From NCBI GenBank assembly GCA_949502025.1, contig CATBCG010000066.1:1-37310 (forward strand): a stretch of DNA of 37,310 nt, written 5' to 3'. A program made the position numbers and the translations under genes. The stretch's first letter is position 1. Each line of letters starts with the position of its first letter. Under the pieces are notes generated by a model. It was given only the letters and a program-made list of their open reading frames with translations, made no database searches and had not been told where the DNA came from. Origin of the DNA: MGBC131033 sp910585655 (GTDB lineage: Bacteria > Bacillota > Clostridia > Lachnospirales > Lachnospiraceae). Positions 1-6,796 of this stretch are shown in pieces.

Positions 1-2
1 GC

Positions 3-77
3 AAAAGGAAGAAATGCGGGTCTGACCCAGATTATCTTTATAAAGTGCTTGGAGGGCTGAATACAGGTATTGATTGA
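3..77 (+). CDS. Possible 3' end of an upstream gene
   Basis: A reading frame enters from the left edge and ends at a TGA at 75-77, giving 24 residues that finish LGGLNTGID. Another frame is also open from the edge and ends at 58-60, so the choice rests only on the more protein-like residue composition of this one. I recognise no family. If real, it is the tail of a gene that lies before the promoter at 151 and belongs to a different transcript from the metallophosphoesterase. From 78 to 150 I see nothing but AT-rich DNA. Confidence 0.25.
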   Translation, partial: KRKKCGSDPDYLYKVLGGLNTGID

Positions 78-150
78 GAAACAGAAGAAAAATTTGTTTA
101 TAGATTATTTATAAAGCATGCGTTTACCGTGGACCTATGGCGTTTTTGGA

Positions 151-179
151 TTGACAGAAAATTGGAAGTAGAGTATACT
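151..179 (+). promoter_or_regulatory. Near-consensus vegetative promoter
   Basis: TTGACA at 151-156 and TATACT at 174-179 are separated by exactly 17 bases, a nearly perfect housekeeping sigma promoter. Transcription should begin near 186-187, immediately before the hairpin at 189-217. It is the only good promoter seen for the metallophosphoesterase-scpA-scpB transcript. Confidence 0.75.
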
Positions 180-188
180 AAAATAGCA

Positions 189-217
189 ATACCAGGTGGG
201 CATGTCCCATCTGGTAT
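189..217 (+). promoter_or_regulatory. Hairpin at the transcription start
   Basis: Two 12-base arms (189-200 and 206-217) pair with one G-T wobble around a 5-base loop. A T-rich but broken run (ACTTTGCTTTG) follows. The stem begins only a few bases after the predicted start site. It could be a transcript-stabilising 5' stem, an operator dyad, or an attenuator/weak terminator giving a very short RNA. The sequence alone does not decide among these. Confidence 0.55.
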
Positions 218-249
218 ACTTTGCTTTGAGAGGTTGATAAGAAAAAAGC

Positions 250-1098
250 ATGAAAAACATGATCGTAAGACGTTATCAGATTCACTTAAAGAATCTTCCG
301 CAGGCTTTTTGGGGCTATAAGCTGCTTTTTTTGACTGATTTACACGGCTGCGTCACTCCGCTTCTGCCGGAACGGATTGCGGCAGAACGACCGGACGCCA
401 TTTTAATTGGCGGGGATATGATGGTCGGCTTTCTGGAAAAAGAAAAGTTCGGAAAAACAAGACTGCCGGAAGCAGAAGCGTTCATTGCCGGGCTGGCAGG
501 AAAATACCGGGTATTTTATGCCTATGGAAATCATGAAGGAAAAACATTGCCGGAAGCGATTGCCGCTTATCGAAGCAGATTAGAAGCCAGGGGTGTATGT
601 TTTTTAGAAGATGCCAGCGCGGCGCTCGTACGGGACGGGCAGAAGCTGATGCTGCATGGTCTTTGTCTGGAACAAGTCTGGTATCCCAAAGGAAGGAGAG
701 TGCAGTATCCGCTTTCCGAGATGGTAAGAAAGCTTTCTTGTTATCCGAAAGAGCGTCCGGATGGTCTTTGCCATATTTTGCTGGCGCACCATCCGAATTA
801 TTTTTCGACGTATGAAGCATGGGGAGCGGACTTGGTACTATCCGGGCATTTTCACGGCGGAGTGATGAGACTTCCTGGAATCGGCGGCGTGATCGGGCCG
901 GATTATCTGCCGTTTCCCCCTTACTCCGGAGGGTTGTATCAGGGAAAGCAGGGAGCAAAGATGATCGTTTCCTGCGGGCTGGGCGTGCATACGCCGCGGG
1001 TGCGGATTTTTAATCCGCCGGAGCTGACCTGCGTGGAACTGGCGGTAGAAAGAAGGAGAGAGGCATATGGGAATTCCGGTAAAGCTGGAAGCGTTTGA
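250..1098 (+). CDS. Metallophosphoesterase (YkuE/YaeI-like)
   Basis: A 282-residue calcineurin-like metallophosphoesterase. The metal-binding motifs appear in the family order: TDLHG (Asp30, His32), GGD (Asp56), GNHE (93-96), AHHP (His180-His181) and GHFH (199-202). Together they build the two-metal site that hydrolyses phosphate esters. The closest named relatives are YkuE of Bacillus and YaeI of E. coli. Related enzymes act near the membrane, but the exact substrate is unknown. There is no clear signal peptide, although the N-terminus is basic and YkuE-like proteins often associate with the envelope. The start at 250 has a weak upstream GAGAGG and a second ATG lies at 259. The 3' end overlaps scpA by 32 bases, so the two are probably translationally coupled. 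Confidence 0.85.
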   Translation: MKNMIVRRYQIHLKNLPQAFWGYKLLFLTDLHGCVTPLLPERIAAERPDAILIGGDMMVGFLEKEKFGKTRLPEAEAFIAGLAGKYRVFYAYGNHEGKTLPEAIAAYRSRLEARGVCFLEDASAALVRDGQKLMLHGLCLEQVWYPKGRRVQYPLSEMVRKLSCYPKERPDGLCHILLAHHPNYFSTYEAWGADLVLSGHFHGGVMRLPGIGGVIGPDYLPFPPYSGGLYQGKQGAKMIVSCGLGVHTPRVRIFNPPELTCVELAVERRREAYGNSGKAGSV

Positions 1099-1852
1099 GG
1101 GACCGCTTGATTTGCTGCTTCATCTGATAGAGAAAAACAAAATAGATATTTATGATATTCCGATTGCGGAAATTACCGATCAGTATCTGTCCTATGTACA
1201 GGCGATGAAGGAAACGGATCTGGATGTGATGAGTGAATTTCTGGTAATGGCAGCTACCTTGCTCCGTATCAAATCCAAGATGTTGCTTCCGGTGGAAGAA
1301 TCGCTCCCAGAGGAGGAGCAGGATCCAAGATTAGAGTTGGTAGAGCGCTTATTGGAGTACAAGCTCTATCAGCATATGGCGTATGAGCTAAAGGATCTGC
1401 AGTTGGACGCGGACAGACAGCTTTACAAAGCGGCTACCATTCCGCCGGAGGTAGCCGCCTACAAGGAGGAAATTTCTTTAGAAGAATTGTTGGGGGATCT
1501 GACTTTAGCCAAGTTGCAGGGGATTTTCCGTTCGGTGATTCGCAGACAGGTGGACAAGGTGGATCCGATCCGCAGCAGCTTTGGAGAAATCCGTCAGGAG
1601 GAGGTCAACCTTGCGGATCAGATTCAGCGTTTAGAGGAATGGGGCAGGCAGCAGGGGCAATTTAGCTTTCGAGCAGTTTTAGGGCAGACTTTTAGTAAGC
1701 TGCATACGATTGTCACCTTTTTGGCGGTGTTAGAGCTAATCAAAATGGGGCGGGTACAGATCCGGCAGGAGGAATTGTTTGAGGATATCCAGATTATCTA
1801 TCTGCCAGACGCCCAGTCTGCCGATCCAGGATATACCCTGACAGAATATTGA
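1067..1852 (+). CDS. scpA: Segregation and condensation protein A
   Basis: A 261-residue ScpA, the kleisin subunit that bridges the SMC ATPase heads and works with ScpB in chromosome compaction and segregation. The N-terminal kleisin signature is clear (KLEAFEGPLDLLLHLIEKNK, then DIYDIPIAEITDQY). The middle is acidic and helical, and the C-terminal winged-helix region (FLAVLELIKMGRVQIRQEE) contacts an SMC head. Length is normal for the family. A strong purine-rich ribosome site precedes the ATG at 1067, which lies inside the 3' end of the metallophosphoesterase gene. scpB follows 19 bases later, the usual order. No smc gene is in this window. Confidence 0.96.
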   Translation: MGIPVKLEAFEGPLDLLLHLIEKNKIDIYDIPIAEITDQYLSYVQAMKETDLDVMSEFLVMAATLLRIKSKMLLPVEESLPEEEQDPRLELVERLLEYKLYQHMAYELKDLQLDADRQLYKAATIPPEVAAYKEEISLEELLGDLTLAKLQGIFRSVIRRQVDKVDPIRSSFGEIRQEEVNLADQIQRLEEWGRQQGQFSFRAVLGQTFSKLHTIVTFLAVLELIKMGRVQIRQEELFEDIQIIYLPDAQSADPGYTLTEY

Positions 1853-1871
1853 TCGTTTGAGGAGGAGTCAT

Positions 1872-2438
1872 ATGGAGCTTGATCAGTTGGAAGCGCAGTT
1901 GGAAGCGATTTTGTTTACGATGGGAGAGGCAGTGGAACTAGAGCGGATGGCAGAGGCGCTCGGTCAGGAGAGCGAGGTAGTCAGGGAGAAATTGCATACG
2001 ATGATGGAACAATACCGTCGGCAGGGCAGAGGCATCCAGATTATTGAGTTAGATGGTTCCTTTCAGATGTGTACTGCCGCCCCTATGTATGAAACACTGA
2101 TAAAGATTGCTCATGTTCCGAAAAAGCAGGTATTGACGGAGGTGTTATTAGAAACGCTTTCGATTATCGCTTACAAGCAGCCGATTACCAGACAGGAAAT
2201 TGAAGCCATCCGCGGGGTAAAGTGTGATCATGCAGTCAATAAGCTGATCGAGTACAACTTAGTCTGTGAGGTCGGAAGGCTGGAGGCACCGGGAAGACCG
2301 ATCGTCTTTGGTACGACAGAGGAGTTTTTAAGAAGCTTTGGAGTACAGTCCTTAGAGGAGCTTCCTGCGCCGGAGCCGGAACAGGTGGCAGATTTTAAGC
2401 AGGAGGCAGAAAAAGAGGCGAGCCGGCAAATCCAATAA
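1872..2438 (+). CDS. scpB: Segregation and condensation protein B
   Basis: A 188-residue ScpB, the winged-helix protein that dimerises and binds the ScpA kleisin to regulate SMC. Family motifs are visible: LEAILFTMGEAVELERMAEA near the N-terminus, then LETLSIIAYKQPITRQEIE and the IRGVKCDHAVNKL segment of the second winged helix. An in-frame TTG at 1857 would add five residues. However, GGAGGAG at 1861-1867 sits at the right distance before the ATG at 1872, so 1872 is chosen. The C-terminal tail is acidic and poorly conserved, as is common. It is co-transcribed with scpA. Confidence 0.95.
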   Translation: MELDQLEAQLEAILFTMGEAVELERMAEALGQESEVVREKLHTMMEQYRRQGRGIQIIELDGSFQMCTAAPMYETLIKIAHVPKKQVLTEVLLETLSIIAYKQPITRQEIEAIRGVKCDHAVNKLIEYNLVCEVGRLEAPGRPIVFGTTEEFLRSFGVQSLEELPAPEPEQVADFKQEAEKEASRQIQ

Positions 2439-2500
2439 GAACCGGGAATGTATTGGGGCTGCTGCTGCATATAATGAAGAAAAAATAAAGCGAGGCTCGT

Positions 2501-3802
2501 ATGAGGACGTTTCGTATACAAGCATTTTTGCCCAAAATAGGTCTGATAGCCGCCGGACTGGCGCTGCTTTTGCTTTTATATAGTATTCGTTCGGCAGAGA
2601 TGCCGTGGAAAAAGACCGAAAGCAGCAAGCCCGTATCTGCCGGCGCTTTATCGGAGTTTGTACAGACAGCCGACAGTCAGACTACCGAGACAGCGGTTCT
2701 TTTGGCAAGTGAGCTTTACGCCGGGGCAGCGGTACTGATGGACGCCGAAACCGGACGGGTTTTATATGAAAAAAACGGAACGAAAGAGTTGGCAAATGCC
2801 AGCACAACCAAAATTTTAACCTGTATTTTAATTTTAGAGCAGTGTGACCTGGATGCGGTGGCAGAAGCTTCCGGAAAAGCAGCCGGTCAGCCTAAGGTGC
2901 ATTTGGGGATGCGAAGCGGACAGAAATTTTATGTCAGGGATATGCTCTATGCCCTGATGCTAGAATCCTTTAACGATTGCGCCGTAGTATTAGCCGAATA
3001 TGCTGCCGGATCGGTAGAGGAATTTGCCAAGGAAATGAACCGGAAGGCAGCCGAACTTGGCTGTGAAAATTCCCACTTTGTCACTCCAAACGGGCTTGAC
3101 GGACAGGACGAGGGGGGAAACCACCATACGACAGCCAAAGATTTGGCAGCTATTATGCGTTATTGTATTACGGAATCTCCCAAACGAGAAGAGTTTTTGG
3201 AGATCACCAGAGCGAGTTCCTATTCTTTTCATGATGTAGAAGGAAAGCGAAGCTATCACTGCAATAACCACAATGCTTTGCTGACGATGATGGAAGGAGC
3301 GCTAAGCGGAAAAACAGGCTTTACCAATCAAGCCGGATACTGCTATGTGGGAGCTGCCAGTCGGGAAGAGACGACATTGATTGCTGCTGTTCTGGCTTGC
3401 GGCTGGCCTCCAAGTAAAAATTATAAATGGGTGGATACGACCAGACTGATGAATTATGGATTCTCACATTTTCGTCTGATCGACCCCTCCGACCAGCTTG
3501 TCGCCATTCCTGACTGCCGACTATCCGGCTATCAAACCGATCGGCTTCCTCTTGCGCAGGAGGGAGAATTATCCGTTATGGCAGCTCCGGAAGAACGGTT
3601 GTTTGCTGTCTGCAAGATACCGGATACTTTGGTTTCAAAGGGAGGAAACGACACAGTTTCTACTCAGGAATTTGGAAGCGTTGACTATTATGCAGGCGGA
3701 GAATGGATTGGCAGTCTGCCGGTAGAAGCGCAGGCACAGCCGCAGCCGCTTTGCTACAGAGATTACTTATCCGCGGTTTGGAGGCTGTTTTTAGGGCAAT
3801 GA
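2501..3802 (+). CDS. dacF: D-alanyl-D-alanine carboxypeptidase (PBP5/DacF-like)
   Basis: A 433-residue low-molecular-weight penicillin-binding protein that trims the terminal D-Ala of peptidoglycan stem peptides outside the membrane. An N-terminal hydrophobic segment (about residues 12-28) serves as signal or anchor. The serine-enzyme triad is complete: STTK (nucleophile Ser101, Lys104), SFN (156-158) and KTG (271-273). The region after about residue 340 fits the all-beta C-terminal domain of this family. In Firmicutes dacF-type genes are often involved in spore cortex synthesis and often lie near scpAB. That makes dacF a reasonable but not certain symbol; a vegetative dacA-like role is possible. 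The gene lies 62 bases after scpB and is closed by the terminator at 3803-3852. Confidence 0.88.
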   Translation: MRTFRIQAFLPKIGLIAAGLALLLLLYSIRSAEMPWKKTESSKPVSAGALSEFVQTADSQTTETAVLLASELYAGAAVLMDAETGRVLYEKNGTKELANASTTKILTCILILEQCDLDAVAEASGKAAGQPKVHLGMRSGQKFYVRDMLYALMLESFNDCAVVLAEYAAGSVEEFAKEMNRKAAELGCENSHFVTPNGLDGQDEGGNHHTTAKDLAAIMRYCITESPKREEFLEITRASSYSFHDVEGKRSYHCNNHNALLTMMEGALSGKTGFTNQAGYCYVGAASREETTLIAAVLACGWPPSKNYKWVDTTRLMNYGFSHFRLIDPSDQLVAIPDCRLSGYQTDRLPLAQEGELSVMAAPEERLFAVCKIPDTLVSKGGNDTVSTQEFGSVDYYAGGEWIGSLPVEAQAQPQPLCYRDYLSAVWRLFLGQ

Positions 3803-3852
3803 AAAAAGGTTGTTACCAAAAGCGTATATTCGCTGCCGGTAGCAACCTTTTT
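3803..3852 (+). terminator. Intrinsic terminator after the carboxypeptidase gene
   Basis: An A-rich left arm (AAAAAGGTTGTTACC) pairs with GGTAGCAACCTTTTT at 3838-3852 with one G-T wobble. A small inner AGCG/CGCT stem lies in the loop, and the right arm ends in a T-run. The stem begins directly at the stop codon. The A-rich and T-rich flanks could allow termination in both directions, but no gene converges here. Confidence 0.88.
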
Positions 3853-3882
3853 CCAGCTCCCTTTTAATAAGAAGGTTTGAGA

Positions 3883-3911
3883 TTGACAAATAGCATTCTT
3901 TGATTTATAGT
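3883..3911 (+). promoter_or_regulatory. Promoter of the mrp operon
   Basis: TTGACA at 3883-3888 and TATAGT at 3906-3911 are 17 bases apart. The site lies just after the preceding terminator and about 50 bases before mrpE, so it should drive the ten-gene antiporter operon. I see no obvious operator or riboswitch in the short leader. Confidence 0.8.
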
Positions 3912-3959
3912 AAGGGGGTATTTTGTAAAATTTTCATAAACTGCAAGGAGGAGGATGGG

Positions 3960-4424
3960 ATGTACCTGATTTTTCTGGCGCTATGGATTATCTTCAACGG
4001 GAAAGTTACGTTGGAGATCGTGCTGTTTGGTCTGGTGATTGCGGCGGCTCTGGATTTTTTTGTGATCAAATTTATGGATTACCGCCCGCAGACGACATTA
4101 AAGGCGATTCGGCTGCTGCCGCAGATGCTGTTGTATTTTCTGGTGCTGTTACGGGAGATTTTTAAGGCAAATATCCAGACTACAAAGCTGCTGTATTCGG
4201 CAAAATATGAAGTAGAGCCGCTTTTGGTGACGTTCCGACCGGGGCTGAAAACCGATACCGCGCGGGTGGTGCTGGCAAATTCGATTACCCTGACGCCGGG
4301 GACGATTACCGTTACTTTAGAAGGAGACGAATTTGTCGTTCATTGCCTGGATAAAGAGCTGGCGGATGGGATTGAAAATTCGGTGTTTGTCGCATTGCTG
4401 CGTAGGATGGAGGGAATGGTATGA
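3960..4424 (+). CDS. mrpE: Mrp-type Na+/H+ antiporter subunit E
   Basis: A 154-residue MnhE/MrpE-family membrane protein, equivalent to MbhA of archaeal Mbh hydrogenase. N-terminal hydrophobic helices (about residues 1-30 and 50-70) precede a soluble C-terminal domain with the family signature ANSITLTPGTITV. MrpE is a small accessory subunit of the multi-subunit complex that exchanges Na+ for H+ across the cytoplasmic membrane. The open frame extends upstream to 3900. AAGGAGG at 3945-3951, eight bases ahead of the ATG at 3960, fixes the start, and the protein then begins directly with a transmembrane helix. The stop overlaps the ATG of mrpF (ATGA). Confidence 0.92.
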   Translation: MYLIFLALWIIFNGKVTLEIVLFGLVIAAALDFFVIKFMDYRPQTTLKAIRLLPQMLLYFLVLLREIFKANIQTTKLLYSAKYEVEPLLVTFRPGLKTDTARVVLANSITLTPGTITVTLEGDEFVVHCLDKELADGIENSVFVALLRRMEGMV

Positions 4425-4786
4425 GCGAAACTTTAGAGCAGGTATCCGGCTATTTTTTAATGGCGGTGATGACGGTTCTGATCGTGATGATCTTCCTGGC
4501 ATTCATCAGGGCGATTCGGGGGCCGAAAATTACAGACCGGATCATTTCCGTCAATATGATCGGATCGATTACCATGATGGCGGTCGCTGTGCTGGCTGTG
4601 ATTCAAAATGAAAGCTATCTGGTAGATATCTGCCTGATTTATGCGATGATCAGCTTTTTGGCAGTAATCGTTCTTTGTAAAATTTATATGGGTGTTTACG
4701 CAGAACGAAAAAAACAAGAGGAACAGAAAACCCGGTTGGATGATTTAGAAAAAGCCGGATCAGCACAAGAGAAGGAGGAAGGTTGA
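4421..4786 (+). CDS. mrpF: Mrp-type antiporter subunit F
   Basis: A 121-residue MrpF/MnhF (MbhB-like) membrane protein with three predicted helices. The conserved segment RAIRGPKITDRIISVN contains the Asp that is functionally important in this family. The third helix is followed by a charged tail of about 30 residues (RKKQEEQKTRLDD and onwards), so the protein is longer than the usual 85-95 residues. The start overlaps the mrpE stop by four bases, and mrpG follows after one base, indicating coupled translation. Confidence 0.92.
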   Translation: MSETLEQVSGYFLMAVMTVLIVMIFLAFIRAIRGPKITDRIISVNMIGSITMMAVAVLAVIQNESYLVDICLIYAMISFLAVIVLCKIYMGVYAERKKQEEQKTRLDDLEKAGSAQEKEEG

Positions 4787-4787
4787 A

Positions 4788-5111
4788 ATGTTAGAATGGA
4801 TTCGTTTTATCATAGCAGCCCTTTGTATCTTAGCAGGGCTGTTTTTTGTGGGTACGGCTTTGTTCGGTGTAAACAGCCTGCATTTTATCCTTAATCGGAT
4901 GCACGCGGCGGCGCTCTGCGATTCTCTTGGTATCCTGTTTGTGCTGCTAGGCTGTATTATTCTGATTGGATGGAAGATGGATTCCTTAAAGTATTTGCTG
5001 GTTATTTTGTTTTTCTGGTTTGCCGGTCCGGTATCCAGCCACTTGATTGCCCGGCTGGAGGTGACGACCGACGAGGATGTAAAAAAGGAATGTGAGGTGG
5101 AGAAGCGGTGA
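4788..5111 (+). CDS. mrpG: Mrp-type antiporter subunit G
   Basis: A 107-residue MrpG/MnhG (MbhC-like) membrane protein with three helices. The family pattern is visible in HFILNRMHAAALCDSLGILF and in the last helix, ending FAGPVSSHLIA. MrpE, F and G form the small accessory module of Mrp-type antiporters. GAAGGAGGAAGG just before the ATG is a strong ribosome site. The 3' end overlaps the GTG start of the next gene by four bases. Confidence 0.92.
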   Translation: MLEWIRFIIAALCILAGLFFVGTALFGVNSLHFILNRMHAAALCDSLGILFVLLGCIILIGWKMDSLKYLLVILFFWFAGPVSSHLIARLEVTTDEDVKKECEVEKR

Positions 5112-5443
5112 ATAAAGAGCTGATGATGTTGCTGCTGCTGTTTTTGATTGTCTGCGCTGTTTCGGTATCCATTACCAAAAATCTGCTGACCTCCTTGATT
5201 ATTTATATGGCGTTCAGCCTGGTAATGTCGATTATTTGGATTTGCTTACAGTCCCCGGATCTGGCGATTACCGAAGCCGCCGTAGGAGCGGGTGTGACCA
5301 GTATCCTGTTCTTCGTTACCCTAAAGAAAATCCACGCGATTGATGAATCGCGTGCGATTGACGAAGCGCATGAGATTGACGAAGCGCATGAAACCGACGA
5401 AGTGTATCGCGTGGGCAAAATAGAGGAGAATGAAAAATCATGA
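5108..5443 (+). CDS. MbhD-like subunit (DUF4040)
   Basis: A 111-residue protein starting at GTG. Its three helices and the segment SPDLAITEAAVGAGVTSILF match the MbhD/DUF4040 domain. In classical Mrp systems this domain is fused to the C-terminal part of MrpA. Here it is free-standing, as in archaeal Mbh and related complexes. In Mbh structures this subunit is placed among the ion-translocating helices next to MbhE and MbhF. The last roughly 35 residues are a hydrophilic tail of four six-residue repeats of the type AIDEAH. These come from an 18-base tandem repeat and are not part of the conserved domain. Overlaps with both neighbours are four bases. Confidence 0.82.
   Translation: MNKELMMLLLLFLIVCAVSVSITKNLLTSLIIYMAFSLVMSIIWICLQSPDLAITEAAVGAGVTSILFFVTLKKIHAIDESRAIDEAHEIDEAHETDEVYRVGKIEENEKS
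5336..5407 (+). repeat. Four-unit 18-bp in-frame tandem repeat
   Basis: Four consecutive 18-base units start at 5336, 5354, 5372 and 5390. They encode AIDESR, AIDEAH, EIDEAH and ETDEVY in the cytoplasmic tail of the MbhD-like protein. Units 2 and 3 differ by only two bases and units 1 and 4 are more diverged. The unit length keeps the frame, so copy number could change without breaking the gene or its overlap with the next start. Confidence 0.85.
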
Positions 5444-6420
5444 GTAAGCTTAGAAAGGATTATGAAACTACCCTTTGGTACCGCCTCCTTTGCTTTGTCA
5501 ACGGAGAAGAAAAGCCTCAGGAGGAACAGGAGGAGCAGGTACGGGTAGAAGAGGACAAGACCATTGCCATCGTACCGGAGGATATTTGGGCTCCGGTAGA
5601 AGGGGAAAAACAAAAGCTTTATGATATGTACCGGCATTGGACGTTAGGAAGGGGAATGAAGCTGTTCCACAAGCTATACACCGTATTTGCCGTGTTTATC
5701 TGTGTAGTTATCATTGGAACTTTATTGTATACGGTTTCTTATCTGCCAAGTTTTGGGGACGCGCATAACCCGGACAACAACGAAGTAGCGGCGCGCTATA
5801 TTGAAAAGGGTCTGCAGGAGACGGGCGCCGTCAATATCGTAACCGGTATGATTTTGGATTATCGTGCGTTTGATACGCTAGGAGAGTCTCATGTATTGTT
5901 TGTGGCTGCGGCTGCGGTGATGATTTTACTGCGCCTTGACAAGAGCGGAAAAGGGAATCAGACACAGGAAAAGGCGGAAGAAAACGACCGGATTTATGAG
6001 CCAAAAAACGACGCGATTTTACAAAAGGTAGCGAAAGTATTGGTTCCGCCGATTATTATTTTCGGGATTTATGTCATCTTAAACGGGCATCTTTCCCCAG
6101 GCGGCGGCTTTTCCGGCGGCGCTATCATCGGCGCCGGGCTGATTTTGTATTTGAATGCCTTTGGATTTGCCAAAACGGAACGCTTTTTTACGTATAAAAC
6201 CTACAAACGGATTTCAATTGCGGCTCTGGGCTTTTATGCACTTTCTAAAAGCTATTCATTTTATACCGGAGCCAATCATCTGGAATCCTTTATTCCAAAG
6301 GGAACTCCAGGAGCGATTTTAAGTTCCGGATTGATTTTACCTTTAAATATTTGTGTCGGTATGGTAGTTGCCTGTACGATGTACGGCTTTTACGCTGTTT
6401 TCCGGAAGGGAGGAATGTAA
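5440..6420 (+). CDS. MbhE-MrpB (MbhF) fusion subunit
   Basis: A 326-residue membrane protein made of three parts. Residues 1-75 are a hydrophilic, Glu-rich N-terminal region with no family I recognise. Residues about 76-167 match MbhE, including YRAFDTLGESHVLFVAAAAV. Residues about 190-326 match MrpB/MnhB (MbhF), with the signature LNGHLSPGGGFSGGAIIGAG. In classical Mrp systems the MbhE part belongs to the C-terminus of MrpA and MrpB is separate, whereas here the two are one polypeptide. It should sit in the membrane arm between the small subunits and the antiporter-like subunits. The ATG overlaps the previous stop (ATGA). Confidence 0.85.
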   Translation: MSKLRKDYETTLWYRLLCFVNGEEKPQEEQEEQVRVEEDKTIAIVPEDIWAPVEGEKQKLYDMYRHWTLGRGMKLFHKLYTVFAVFICVVIIGTLLYTVSYLPSFGDAHNPDNNEVAARYIEKGLQETGAVNIVTGMILDYRAFDTLGESHVLFVAAAAVMILLRLDKSGKGNQTQEKAEENDRIYEPKNDAILQKVAKVLVPPIIIFGIYVILNGHLSPGGGFSGGAIIGAGLILYLNAFGFAKTERFFTYKTYKRISIAALGFYALSKSYSFYTGANHLESFIPKGTPGAILSSGLILPLNICVGMVVACTMYGFYAVFRKGGM

Positions 6421-6421
6421 G

Positions 6422-6796
6422 ATGTTTACCGCGTTATGGAACAATGTGGAGGCAACCGTTGCCATCATCCTCTTTGGAATCGGCTTTACAAACCTGATGT
6501 TAAACCGAAATATGATCAAAAAGATCATTGGCTTTGATATCATGGATAGCGCCATTTATTTGTTTTTGGCAGCAAAGGGCTATATCAAGGGGAGACAGGC
6601 GCCAATCGTAGTCGATGGAATTCAGGAAGTAGAGGCGTACATCAATCCGGTTCCGGCTGGTCTGGTTCTGACGGGAATCGTAGTCTCGGTCAGCGTCAGC
6701 GCCTTGATGCTTGCTTTGACGATTCGTCTTTACCGTCGTTATCATACGTTAGACATTGACGAAATTACCTTGCTGTCACGGAAGGAGGAGAAGTAA
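6422..6796 (+). CDS. mrpC: Mrp-type antiporter subunit C (NuoK-like)
   Basis: A 124-residue MrpC/MnhC (MbhG) protein, homologous to NuoK of respiratory complex I, with three transmembrane helices. The conserved core is visible in ILFGIGFTNLMLNRNMIKKIIGFDI. The final helix (PAGLVLTGIVVSVSVSALMLALTIRLY) matches the PQALVLTAIVI-type motif of the family. An in-frame ATG at 6368 lies inside the previous gene. AAGGGAGG at 6406-6413 and the start of homology support the ATG at 6422. The stop overlaps the start of the first antiporter gene by one base (TAATG). Confidence 0.92.
   Translation: MFTALWNNVEATVAIILFGIGFTNLMLNRNMIKKIIGFDIMDSAIYLFLAAKGYIKGRQAPIVVDGIQEVEAYINPVPAGLVLTGIVVSVSVSALMLALTIRLYRRYHTLDIDEITLLSRKEEK

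Noticed and set aside
129..320. 63-residue open frame across the first promoter
   Set aside because: It spans the promoter and hairpin, overlaps the metallophosphoesterase start in another frame, and resembles no protein.
482..958. 158-residue minus-strand frame inside the metallophosphoesterase gene
   Set aside because: It is wholly antisense to a gene with intact catalytic motifs and has no recognisable domain.
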